64,000 bases of DNA from Bathynomus jamesi (Eukaryota; Arthropoda; Malacostraca; Isopoda; Cirolanidae), in the NCBI GenBank assembly GCA_023014485.1, contig JAJOZX010012253.1:10001-74000 (forward strand), written 5' to 3'. Of the stretch, positions 54,160 through 63,056 are shown one piece after another (positions within the stretch are counted from its first letter, which is position 1; the number at the start of each line of letters is the position of its first letter). The notes beneath the pieces were generated by a model. That model saw only the letters and a program-made list of their open reading frames with translations. It did no database searches and was not told the DNA's origin. The position numbers and the translations under genes were made by a program.

Positions 54160-54711
54160 TTACTTTTCAGTGCTGATAAATTTTCTCTTATAAGACTTCC
54201 TAGAATGAGAGATGTCAAGACAATCTCTTTGCAGGCTCCAGCAGTAGTCAGCCATCATATGGGTATCCCATCTTCCTTGGTATCGTTCTTCCATCACTTT
54301 GATATCTTGGTGGAACCTTTCACCTTGCTCTTCACTAACATCAAGATTTTCTGGAAATTTATCCAGATGACTGTTGAGATAGTGAACTTTAATGCTCATG
54401 TTGCAACCCAACTGCTGAAAGTTTACAAGTAAATCCTTTACAAGATCTTTATAATTTTCAGACTTTTTGTTTCCTAGGAAGTTCTTAACTACTGCCACAA
54501 AAGCATTCCAAGCTCTTGCCTCCGTTTCGGTCATTGAGTTACTGAACTGCGGATCTTTCATCAGTTTTCTTATCTGGGGACCATCGAATATACCAGCTTT
54601 AAGCTTCTCATCACTAAGACCTAGAAAGGCTGCACATATGTAATTAAAGCAATCACCTTCTTTATTCAAAGCTTTTACAAACTGCTTCATAAGCCCAAGT
54701 TTGATGTGGAG
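54160..54711 (-). pseudogene. C-terminal part of a transposon-associated protein
   Basis: 176 codons from MKQFVKALNKEGDC to 54,160; an in-frame HIKLGL-like phrase lies just upstream, after which similarity stops near the junction with repeat R copy 3. Features include LKAGIFDGPQIRKLM, LGCNMSIKVHYLNSHLDKF, GERFHQDIKVMEERYQGRW and a basic end. I recognise this as a protein segment repeated in many arthropod genomes and probably mobile-element borne; its biochemical role is not established. Only the C-terminal part is present here. Confidence 0.6.
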
Positions 54712-54827
54712 TGGTGGAAATCACAGATACCCAAGATTTTAATATGTTGTACATGACCTTTAGATATAATGCACAGATTTGCGTATTCCACAGATAAAAT
54801 TTTAACAGCAAAACAGCTGTTAATAGG

Positions 54828-55844
54828 AGTAGTATAGCCGCAAAAGGGGAGAGTGCAAGAATGTTGCAGGTTATGTAATGTTGCAAAAGGGGGGTGGCGA
54901 TGTTGCAAAGGGGGTGGGGGTTGCAAAAAAAAAGGAAAAAAAGAAAGAAAAAAGAGTACTGGCCTTTGTTGCCAACCTAGGTTGCAAGGGGCATGCAACT
55001 TGGGGGCCTCCCCAAAGCTATTCCCCCCAAAGGGCAAGAGAGAAAGGAGGAGAGAAAGGAGGAGAGGTGTTCACCTGGCAGGAGCCAAGTGCACATTAAG
55101 ACTTCAGCCGAGTAGGCGTTGTTTTATAGGCTCCTAATCAGCCAGAATCAGCCAGTTGACTGAGCCAAGGGAGTAGGGGTACACCTGAAGGAGAGAGAGA
55201 GAGACACCTGAAGAAGAGAGAGACGCCTGAAGGAGAGAGAGAGAGAGAGACCTGAAGGAGAGAGAGACGCCTGAAGGAGAGAGAGAGAGAGACCTGAAGG
55301 AGAGAGAGACGCCTGAAGGAGAGAGAGAGACACCTGAAGGAGAGAGAGACACACCTGAAGGAGAGAGAGACACACCTGAAGGAGAGAGAGAGAGACCTGT
55401 AGGAGAGAGGAGTTCTCCCCCAAGTTATTTTCGTTTTCCTAACCTAAGAGGCCACTAAGGGGTTTTACCAAAGAGCCTGAAAGAGAAGGACCAGAGGTCC
55501 TTCCTCGGCTGGGAGCCGAGGTGGAATGAATCTTTCACCAACTTCGCGGTCTTTTATAAGCATCTATTCTGGCTGAATTGCCAGATAGCGCAATGTGTTC
55601 AGTTGCTGAGTTGTCAGATCGCACCATGTATGCAGATGCAGAGTTGCTACATCAAGCCATGTAATCGGGTGCTGATGTGCCAGATTGCACCATCAGATAG
55701 CGCCATGTATTCCAGAAATATTAATCATCCATTGTGTAACACAATATGACGATAGTTATTCCAATTAAATTCTGTTTAAATACACCTTTATTAATTGCAT
55801 ACCTTTCCAGTTTTTTTTTGCAATGATCGATTGCTAGATATATA

Positions 55845-55860
<16 letters not shown>
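54828..55860 (+). repeat. Repeat R, copy 3
   Basis: Direct copy of 23,755-24,720, beginning AGTATAGCCGCAAAAGGGGA and ending in TGCTAGATATATATTAT and (TA)n. It includes a longer GA minisatellite and an additional GCCATG/GCCAGAT-rich stretch at 55,600-55,720. Non-coding. Confidence 0.75.
55180..55400. repeat. GA-rich minisatellite
   Basis: About nine units of GAGAGAGA with CACCTGAAG, CGCCTGAAG or GACCTGAAG, 20-32 bases each. Confidence 0.85.
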
Positions 55861-55890
<30 letters not shown>

Positions 55891-56120
55891 TAACACATTC
55901 TTTTCTTATGTTAGGTAAATATATATATATATATATTTATTTTATAACATTTAATTTTAGTTTAGAAGCAAATTTAACATTAACTTCATTGAACTTAAAC
56001 TTTTCGAAAACAAATAACAGTTTACCTTCGAAAACTTCATAATAGAAAATAATTAATTTTATGGTTAACTAGTTTATTTCGTTTACTATAATTATGTATA
56101 TAGTCTTCTAAGCAGCTTAT

Positions 56121-56154
<34 letters not shown>

Positions 56155-56155
<1 letters not shown>

Positions 56156-56272
56156 CTGAATTCTTTCAGCTAAAGAAGCCTTATGTATAGAATTGGTTGT
56201 GTAATAGCTGATATTAAACTCTTTTAACATGTTCTGGAAGCACAGCTTATAATTTCCTTCCCCATATCCAAT
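56155..56272 (-). pseudogene. Polinton integrase fragment
   Basis: About 118 bases nearly identical to 31,837-31,954, the part of the integrase gene between the second catalytic Asp and the Glu (plus-strand phrase GCTAAAGAAGCCTTATGTAT). It has diverged at the end (AGCACAGCTTATAATTTCC against AGCACGGCCTATAAACTCC). Flanked by (TA)n on the left and unrelated DNA on the right. It shows that a second Polinton once occupied this side. Confidence 0.85.
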
Positions 56273-56474
56273 AGCACTTCAAGACATTATTGTATAGAAA
56301 TAAGGTAACACAAGTACTACAAGAAATAAATCCTAAAATAATTATATAAGACCGAATTAATGGTCTGGCGTGAATCCAATTAAACTCTGTTTATAAACAT
56401 TCGAATATCAGTGGGGAAAAACGAACGGAATTGAAAATTTATGAAACAATTCGACGATCGTCTTCCCCAAACCC

Positions 56475-56520
<46 letters not shown>

Positions 56521-56920
56521 GATCTGTAGTTAATCTTACGCAAGGTATGAAAATCAGGAAAAAATGCCAAATGTGTATTATTTTAAAATGAAACTAAACG
56601 CATATTAAATTAAAACAAATGAATTTTGGCTTTTAAGAGATTTATTTATTATAAGAATTTAACTACTCGATGTAAGAATTATTATTAAACGCACGCGAAA
56701 CTGTAATTAATAATTAATGTATTTTTTCTAACGAAGACTGAGTTACCAGATACCACTTTTTACCATTATTATGGTGAGTTGTCTCCAACTAAAAGATTTC
56801 GTTGTGAACAGCAGCTCATAACGAGAGACCTTCCCCACAATCCCTGATAAGTCTCCCTTCACTTCAAATGAAGAGAAATTATGAAACATACGCTTGTCTG
56901 TGCACAAATCATATAAAAAA
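56273..56920. other. Flank of second Polinton block
   Basis: AT-rich with (TA)n(GA)n at 56,476-56,520. 56,365-56,480 resembles 25,230-25,370 left of the main Polinton, and 56,750-56,880 (TACCAGATACCACTTTTTACC, then TTCCCCACAATCCCTGATAA) is a second copy of 57,565-57,700. No gene. Confidence 0.45.
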
Positions 56921-57045
56921 CCATAATATATTTATATAGTTAATCAATCGAGCCCATCTATATATAGATGTTTATAATATAAAAAACCATAATATATTTA
57001 TATAGTTAATCAATCGAGCCCATCTATATATAGATGTTTATAGTG
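56921..57045. repeat. Tandem 65-bp repeat, two copies
   Basis: AAAACCATAATATATTTATA, then GTTAATCAATCGAGCCCATC, repeated once with almost no change. Confidence 0.85.
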
Positions 57046-57683
57046 TTTTACAATAGATGTATATAGTGTTTAACGATTAGGTCCATCAAATACTGTTTCA
57101 GAAAGACTTACGTATGACTTAAAAATATATTATTGATATGCCTAACTTAAGATCAGGATGCTTTTATAGTTTACAGCATCTTTTAAAAGTTTAACTACCA
57201 AGTTATAAATTAATTATCAACCGGATTGATTAAAAGTAATGTCAGCTTTCAATATATTTTAGTAATATAACAGAATTAACAAAGTTACCCAATAAATAAT
57301 TCGTTAGACAGAAAATGAATTTTTATAAGGGATGCCCAACTAATTATGACGCATATTAAATTAAAAAATAATAACAAACGTAAATAAAGCGTATATTAAA
57401 AAATTTTTCGTTTTATTCTTTCCTTATTGATAACTTATTTAAACTAATCTCTGTATATGTGCTTATTTAATCACAATGATTTAAGTTTAAAAGTAAAAAC
57501 TGTTTTCTGTGAAAACATGATGATAATTATTTTATTCTGTTCTTCGGAGGAGCTTCAATTCGGTTGCCAGATACCACTTTTTACCATTATTATGGTGAGT
57601 TGTCTCCAACAAAGACTTCGTTGTGAACAGCAACTCATAATGAGAGACCTTCCCCCCCAATCCCTGATAAGTCTCCCTTCACT

Positions 57684-58055
57684 TCAAATGAAGAGAAATT
57701 TATGGAGAGAGAGAGAGTTTTGTTCAAATAACGGGATATGCTTGTACGAGTTTACAATTACATCATTATTGCTCTGCATTACGCAGTATATGCGGCTTAA
57801 TAATATTTCACCGCTTAAAGTATAGGGAAGCCTGTATTCGATATGAAGGGCTTTCATATCGTTCAGTACTATTTTTGTTCCCACTTTACAACCGGTTGGT
57901 AAGTCATCTTTAAACACGTCTAGAATACAATCAAAAGCACGCACAAAGAGTTCATCGTTAGCTACATTATTAAATAGAAGTTTATAAACACGCTTTTCCA
58001 ATCGAGGGTTTATTTCTACCGACTCGAGCTTTTCAATCGTGAACTCACTCAACAT
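57684..58055 (-). pseudogene. 114-aa orphan gene, copy 2
   Basis: 123-codon frame starting at the same ATG context as copy 1. Residues 1-103 are nearly identical; then SYKHIPLFEQNS and an unrelated tail replace the original C-terminus, showing that the copy was cut at about 57,745. It may still be translated. The last 48 codons of the 237-aa gene precede it (58,045-58,190). Confidence 0.7.
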
Positions 58056-58190
58056 AGCGGCAATTGAAATAATCTTCTAAATCGTTACGACAACTGCGCG
58101 TTATATAAAGAAATAGTTCTTCAGGGTGAACGGTGTAGGTGAGCTCAGCCTTGTACCGATCAATTGCTTTATACCAAAGTTTTATAAGAA
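58045..58190 (-). pseudogene. C-terminal fragment of the 237-aa orphan gene
   Basis: About 45 codons (LWYKAIDRYKAELTYTVHPE to NCRYVE) identical to the end of the gene at 39,365-40,078. Upstream sequence is replaced by the tandem array, so no start remains. Confidence 0.75.
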
Positions 58191-58690
58191 ACACCAAATA
58201 ATTGTCCCCTAGCGCAATTGGAAAGGTTTTCACCCCACCTTAGACCCACAGTTTAACATTAGAAAATTCTGAAACCTGACTCAGTGCCAAAAAAGAAACA
58301 CCAAATAATTGTCCCTAGCGCAATTGGAAAGGTTTTCACCCCACCTTAGACCCACAGTTTAACATTAGAAAATTCTGAAACCTGACTCAGTGCCAAAATG
58401 AATCACCAAATAATTGTCCCCTAGCGCAATTGGAAAGGTTTTCACCCCACCTTAGACCCACAGTTTAACATTAGAAAATTCTGAAACCTGACTCAGTGCC
58501 AAAAAAGAATCACCAAATAATTGTCCCTAGCGCAATTGGAAAGGTTTTCACCCCACCTTAGACCCACAGTTTAACATTAGAAAATTCTGAAATCTAACTC
58601 AGTGCCAAAAATGAAACACCAAATAATTGTCCCCTAGCGCAATTGGAAAGGTTTTCACTCCGCCTTAGACCCACAGTTTAACGTGGATTC
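58191..58690. repeat. Tandem array, 106-bp unit
   Basis: About 4.7 copies of a unit containing CAAATAATTGTCCCCTAGCG, TTTTCACCCCACCTTAGACC and CTGAAACCTGACTCAGTGCC. The word CCACCTTAGACCCACAGTTT is also in the SINE tail at 26,660. The right arm has one and a half units at 62,425-62,575. Confidence 0.85.
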
Positions 58691-59064
58691 AGAAATACAT
58701 CTCGTCGATTGCTCACTATTTCATCGAGATAATTAAAGCTCAGGACCTGCATTGTCTATAAGATCTGTGGCGCGTGGAGCCTTCAGAAGAGGTGCCAGAT
58801 ACCATTGTATACATTATCATGGAGAGCTGACAGACACCATTGCTCAGGTACACAGTTGACAGATTGTACCATTTATTTTCTTAAAAGTTGGTTTAGAATT
58901 CCGCTAGTAGGTTTACAAGGCGTAACATGTTGTAATTAACCAAAAGAATTAAGTAAAACATCATTGCATCATTCTGTTTATTATAAATATATAGAAAATA
59001 AATATACATTTGAATGATAATAGAAATGAGGAATATGCATATAATCCGCAAATATAACAGTACA

Positions 59065-59068
<4 letters not shown>

Positions 59069-59094
<26 letters not shown>
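59069..59094. repeat. (CA)n tract at deletion point
   Basis: About 12 CA units; in the mirror arm this position corresponds to two separate (TG)n tracts, 59,532-59,558 and 61,992-62,032. Confidence 0.85.
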
Positions 59095-59097
<3 letters not shown>

Positions 59098-59276
59098 GGA
59101 GAAAGTGAAACGTACGTTGATTGAAACATGATTTATTTAATAAAAGAAATATTGAAGCTATATATATATATTTACAAACACGTGTAATAAATAAGTTAAC
59201 AACAGACACATCAATGGTTATATTCAAGACACATATATTTACAAACGTGTGATAAATAAGTTAACAATTGAATTTC

Positions 59277-59352
59277 TGTAACCCGAGAGACGACTGACGG
59301 AGTCATTACAAGCTCGGCTCCTTGTAATGACTCCGTCCGTCGTCTCTCGGGT
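59277..59352. repeat. Central hairpin of the inverted duplication
   Basis: A 34-base stem with one mismatch (left TAACCCGAGAGACGAC, then CGGAGTCATTACAAG; right CTTGTAATGACTCCG, then GTCGTCTCTCGGGTTA) encloses an 8-base loop CTCGGCTC. Outside, copies of TTAACTTATTTATTACACGT-like words are arranged symmetrically on both sides. Confidence 0.85.
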
Positions 59353-59479
59353 TAACATAATTTCATTTGTTAACTTGTTTATTACACATGTTTTTAAATA
59401 TATGTCTTGAATATAATCATTGATGTGTCTGTTGTTAACTTATTTATTACACGTGTTTGTAAATATATATATAGCTTGA

Positions 59480-59528
59480 ATATTTCTTTTATTAAATAAA
59501 TCGTTTCAATCAACGTTTCACTTTCTCC

Positions 59529-59562
<34 letters not shown>

Positions 59563-59565
59563 CGT
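59480..59565 (+). promoter_or_regulatory. Shared intergenic element, copy 2
   Basis: GAATATTTCTTTTATTAAAT, then ACGTTTCACTTTCTCCTTTG and (TG)n, as in 38,342-38,440 and 60,625-60,695. The inverted copy is at 59,094-59,165. Confidence 0.55.
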
Positions 59566-59589
59566 TTGTACAGGTGAAAGAACAGCAAC

Positions 59590-59719
59590 GTGATTCATGT
59601 TACTTCCTGGAAATGCCCTGTGTGGAGCTTGATAACGACGTCAGAACGACATTGTATAAAGGCAGGCGTAACTTTCACTTTAACTCATTACAAGATTGGA
59701 AATAGAGGATAGAGTCGTG
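59590..59719 (+). promoter_or_regulatory. Promoter of the IER-like gene
   Basis: TGATTCA (59,594, an AP-1-like variant), GACGTCA (CRE-like, about 59,636), TATAAAGG at 59,655-59,662, initiator TCATT with A at 59,687 (32 bases after the TATA start), and AGTCGTG, a match to the RGWCGTG downstream element, at 59,713 (about +27). Confidence 0.55.
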
Positions 59720-59762
59720 TTAGTTAGCTCTCTGTGCCTTGACCAATTCCTAGGTGGTGAAC

Positions 59763-60311
59763 ATGATATCTGACGTTCCAAACGGGTTTGAAGCACACAA
59801 GTTGATAAATATATCGCTCGGTAAAATTGCATCCAGACGTTCCAGAAGAGCTGGTGCATCTTTGCATAAATCATTATTAATTGCCACTGTGTTACATAAA
59901 GCCCGTTTTGTTTACTTAGAAGCAACACATAATTACCCCCACACAATATTTTCCCCGCCACAAGGGCAACCTGAGGAGATTGTCCCCGACCCACCTCAAG
60001 CGTCCGCACCATTACCTGAAGTGTCCGTTACCCCAGTGAGCCCTCTCGAATGTGGTGTCAATAAAATCAACCAAGATGATTATTCACCCATTGAATGCAT
60101 TAGTGAAGAGTGTAAATCTAGATTAGAAGGCAACGACTGTGAAGTAGACTCGTGCAGTGAATATGGTTGCAACGAAGCCTTGCACCATACCAGAAAAAGA
60201 CAGAGAGTTTCTGATCAGGAAACAAAGGCTGCAGTTTACTCAATTTTATCAAAACGATTCAAAGATAATTTAGAACATGAACAATACTCAGGCTGTTATT
60301 TCAGCGACTAA
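59763..60311 (+). CDS. IER2/IER5-like immediate-early response protein
   Basis: 182 aa from the ATG at 59,763. The N-terminal region (residues 7-52: FEAHKLINISLGKIASRR, then GASLHKSLLIATVLHKARF and VYLEA) matches the signature domain of the IER2/IER5/IER5L family. In vertebrates these are short-lived nuclear regulators induced by growth factors and stress, and they act with PP2A and HSF1. A proline-rich middle, an acidic cysteine-containing stretch and a basic RKRQR patch (putative nuclear signal) follow. It is shorter than vertebrate IER5 and close to IER2. It is one uninterrupted exon with a TATA/initiator promoter, placed between viral accessory DNA and the 196-aa gene. The domain assignment is from motif recognition; capture by the element is inference. 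A host retrocopy next to Polinton debris is the alternative. Confidence 0.75.
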   Translation: MISDVPNGFEAHKLINISLGKIASRRSRRAGASLHKSLLIATVLHKARFVYLEATHNYPHTIFSPPQGQPEEIVPDPPQASAPLPEVSVTPVSPLECGVNKINQDDYSPIECISEECKSRLEGNDCEVDSCSEYGCNEALHHTRKRQRVSDQETKAAVYSILSKRFKDNLEHEQYSGCYFSD

Positions 60312-60389
60312 AATTTTGTGTTGATGTGGATTCGATTTTACCTCTTGTCGGTGCTCTGAGCAGACAGGCTAACGACGAGATTTTGCAGC

Positions 60390-60551
60390 ATGGAAGATGA
60401 CTACATAACTTCTCTCGTGATCAACTTGGAATCCTTGAATTTCTATAAAATCAGTCCAGTCGGTCTTCTTGTCGAATCTATTTTAAAACCGGTATTAATT
60501 CGTGAACATAGGCTAAAAGTATTTAATAGAATGCTTTCTTTAAAGTATTAG
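60390..60551 (+). CDS. 53-codon ORF between accessory genes
   Basis: ATG at 60,390, TAG at 60,549-60,551. The product (MEDDYITSLVINLESLNFYK at the start, RLKVFNRMLSLKY at the end) is compositionally protein-like with an acidic start and a basic end. No domain recognised. It lies 78 bases after the IER-like stop and just before the third shared intergenic element, so it could be a real small gene of the cassette. Confidence 0.4.
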   Translation: MEDDYITSLVINLESLNFYKISPVGLLVESILKPVLIREHRLKVFNRMLSLKY

Positions 60552-60609
60552 GTTTCTGTTGTTTGTGATCACCAAATCTAAGCATTTGTTTTTTCTTGTG
60601 TTTTCTGTT

Positions 60610-60721
60610 ATTTCTTGTGTTAACTGAATATCTCGTTTATTAAATAACTCATGTTTCAATTAGCGTTTCACTTTCTCCTTTGTGTGTGTGTGCACAGGCG
60701 AAAATTCTAAGCTCCGCCCAC
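60610..60721 (+). promoter_or_regulatory. Shared intergenic element, copy 3
   Basis: GAATATCTCGTTTATTAAAT, GCGTTTCACTTTCTCCTTTG, a short (TG)n and AAGCTCCGCCC, in the same order as at 38,342-38,456. Confidence 0.6.
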
Positions 60722-60730
60722 TGTAAGACC

Positions 60731-60801
60731 GTGAGTCATGCTACTATCTGTGATTCCCTGCGTGGTCAGTCGACTGCAGTAAGACCGAGAGATCAGACGT
60801 G
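60731..60801 (+). promoter_or_regulatory. Promoter of the intact 196-aa gene
   Basis: TGAGTCA (AP-1-like) at 60,732-60,738; initiator TCAGT with A at 60,768; AGACGTG at 60,795-60,801, exactly +28, a textbook initiator plus downstream-promoter-element pair. A second ATCAGACGTGTATTC copy follows at 60,817. No TATA box. Confidence 0.55.
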
Positions 60802-60832
60802 TATTCAGAAGAAAAATCAGACGTGTATTCAA

Positions 60833-61423
60833 ATGGCTACCTTTAATATTGCTTGTACAACGTTTATGAAATGGTATTCAGCAAAGTGCCAGGATGTGGT
60901 GGATACTGAAAAACTTCCTATTCCCCCCTCCTATGCCTCTTTTAAAACCACATTGGATTGTGTGAAGTTCCAAGATGTACAAATACTCTACGGATGTTCT
61001 GGTGAGGCCATTGAAGGCTTTCGTTGCACTGACGATGTGCTGAAGTATGCTGCAGAGCTAAACTTTATAAAGTCTCACATATACCGTAAAGTAAAAGAAA
61101 CAACGCGTGCAGAAGAGAAGCAGCAGGTATGGATAATGAGTCTTGCGGATGGGTGGTGTGACAAGCGGCATTACGTCATGCTACACCATGTCGATTACTC
61201 ATACCCTACGACTGAAAATGTGAATCTCGTGATCATGGACAATCTTAAGTATTTTTATCACTGTATTAATGTATATCATGACGAGGTTCGTAGTGAGGTT
61301 GTGGCTAGTGCCCTGCGCGAGTTTTTAACAGACTTTAGAGATGAGTATCGTTTGATGGGCAGAAAGGAAAAATATGAGCATATGTTCCTCTCAAATAGTG
61401 CGCCGGTGTGTGAAGATGTTTAG
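60833..61423 (+). CDS. 196-aa orphan accessory protein (intact copy)
   Basis: ATG at 60,833 (CAAATGGCT). 196 codons without a break, from MATFNIACTTFMKWYS to APVCEDV. Several tryptophan, cysteine and tyrosine clusters (QILYGCSGE, VWIMSLADGWCDKR, YVMLHHVDYSYPTT) suggest a compact globular protein. No signal peptide or membrane helix. I recognise no family. A broken copy follows the polymerase at 38,559 in the main element, so it is a Polinton accessory gene of unknown role. The 5' frames upstream to 60,680 run through promoter sequence and are not coding. Confidence 0.7.
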   Translation: MATFNIACTTFMKWYSAKCQDVVDTEKLPIPPSYASFKTTLDCVKFQDVQILYGCSGEAIEGFRCTDDVLKYAAELNFIKSHIYRKVKETTRAEEKQQVWIMSLADGWCDKRHYVMLHHVDYSYPTTENVNLVIMDNLKYFYHCINVYHDEVRSEVVASALREFLTDFRDEYRLMGRKEKYEHMFLSNSAPVCEDV

Positions 61424-61459
61424 TAAAACATTATAAAATGTGCCTAGTTCGTGAAAATT

Positions 61460-61777
61460 ATCCTGAAGAACTATTTCTTTATATAACGCGCAGTTGTCGT
61501 AACGATTTAGAAGATTATTTCAATTGCCGCTATGTTGAGTGAAGACGTGCTCACGATTGAAAAGCTCGGGTCGGTAGAAATAAACCCTCGATTGGAAAAG
61601 CGTGTTTATAAACTTGTGTTTAATAATGTAACTAACGATGAACTCTTTGTGCGTGCTTTTGATTGTATTCTAGATGTATTTAAAGATGACTTACCATCCG
61701 GTTGTAAAGTGGGAACAAAAATAGTACTGAACGATATGAAAGCCCTTCATATCGAGTACAGGTTTCCCTATACTTAA
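61460..61777 (+). pseudogene. Fused remnant: end of 237-aa gene plus 114-aa gene copy 3
   Basis: Only the last 28 codons of the 237-aa gene remain (61,460-61,542), joined to the 3' side of the 196-aa gene by a deletion of about 0.8 kb. The overlapping 114-aa frame starts at 61,532 with a small change (MLSEDVLTIEKLGS) and stops early at 61,777, where T and A run lengths differ from copy 1, giving 81 codons. Confidence 0.7.
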
Positions 61778-61987
61778 AGCGGTGAAATATTATTAAACCG
61801 TATATACTGCGTAATGTAGAGCAATAATGATGTAATTGTAAACCCGATTAAGTGCGAGTTTAGTATTTTGAAAAAAAGTGAAATGTATTTATATTGTGTG
61901 ATATTTCTCCTGTACTGATATATTGAAGGATTATATGCATATTTCCATTATTATTGAAATGTATATTTATTTCTATATATCGCCATA

Positions 61988-61991
<4 letters not shown>

Positions 61992-62032
<41 letters not shown>
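61992..62032. repeat. (TG)n tract
   Basis: About 20 TG units; marks the right side of the segment missing from the left arm. Confidence 0.9.
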
Positions 62033-62036
<4 letters not shown>

Positions 62037-62577
62037 TGTACTGTTATATTTGCGGATTATATGCATATTCCTCATTTCTATTATCATTCAAATGTATATT
62101 TATTTTCTATATATTTATAATAAACAGAATGATGCAATGATGTTTTACTTAATTCTTTTGGTTAATTACATCATGTTACGCCTTGTAAACCTACTAGCGG
62201 AATTCTAAACCAACTTTTAAGAAAATAAATGGTACAATCTGTCAACTGTGTACCTGAGCAATGGTGTCTGTCAGCTCTCCATGATAATGTATACAATGGT
62301 ATCTGGCACCTCTTCTGAAGGCTCCACGCGCCACAGATCTTATAGACAATGCAGGTCCTGAGCTTTAATTATCTCGATGAAATAGTGAGCAATCGACGAG
62401 ATGTATTTCTGAATCCACGTTAAACTGTGGGTCTAAGGCGGTGTGAAAACCTTTCCAATTGCGCTAGGGGACAATTATTTGGTGATTCTTTTTTGGCACT
62501 GAGTCAGGTTTCAGAATTTTCTAATGTTAAACCTTTCCAATTGCGCTAGGGGACAATTATTTGGTGTTTCTTATAAA

Positions 62578-63056
62578 ACTTTGGTATAAAGCAATTGATC
62601 GGTACAAGGCTGAGCTCACCTACACCGTTCACCCTGAAGAACTATTTCTTTATATAACGCGCAGTTGTCGTAACGATTTAGAAGATTATTTCAATTGCCG
62701 CTATGTTGAGTGAGTTCACGATTGAAAAGCTCGAGTCGGTAGAAATAAACACTCGATTGGAAAAGCGTGTTTATAAACTTCTATTTAATAATGTAGCTAA
62801 CGATGAACTCTTTGTGCGTGCGTTTGATTGTATTCTAGACGTGTTTAAAGATGACTTACCAACCGGTTGTAAAGTGGGAACAAAAATAGTACTGAACGAT
62901 ATGAAAGCCCTTCATATCGAATACAGGCTTCCCTATACTTTAAGCGGTGAAATATTATTAAGCCGCATATACTGCGTAATGCAGAGCAATAATGATGTAA
63001 TTGTAAACTCGTACAAGCATATCCCGTTATTTGAACAAAACTCTCTCTCTCCATAA
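62578..63056 (+). pseudogene. 114-aa orphan gene, copy 4, with 237-aa gene tail
   Basis: Mirror of 57,684-58,190: the last 44-45 codons of the 237-aa gene (62,578-62,713) overlap the ATG at 62,703 of a 117-codon frame ending in SYKHIPLFEQNSLSP. Nearly identical to copy 2, differing by a few substitutions (for example INTRLEKR). Confidence 0.7.
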
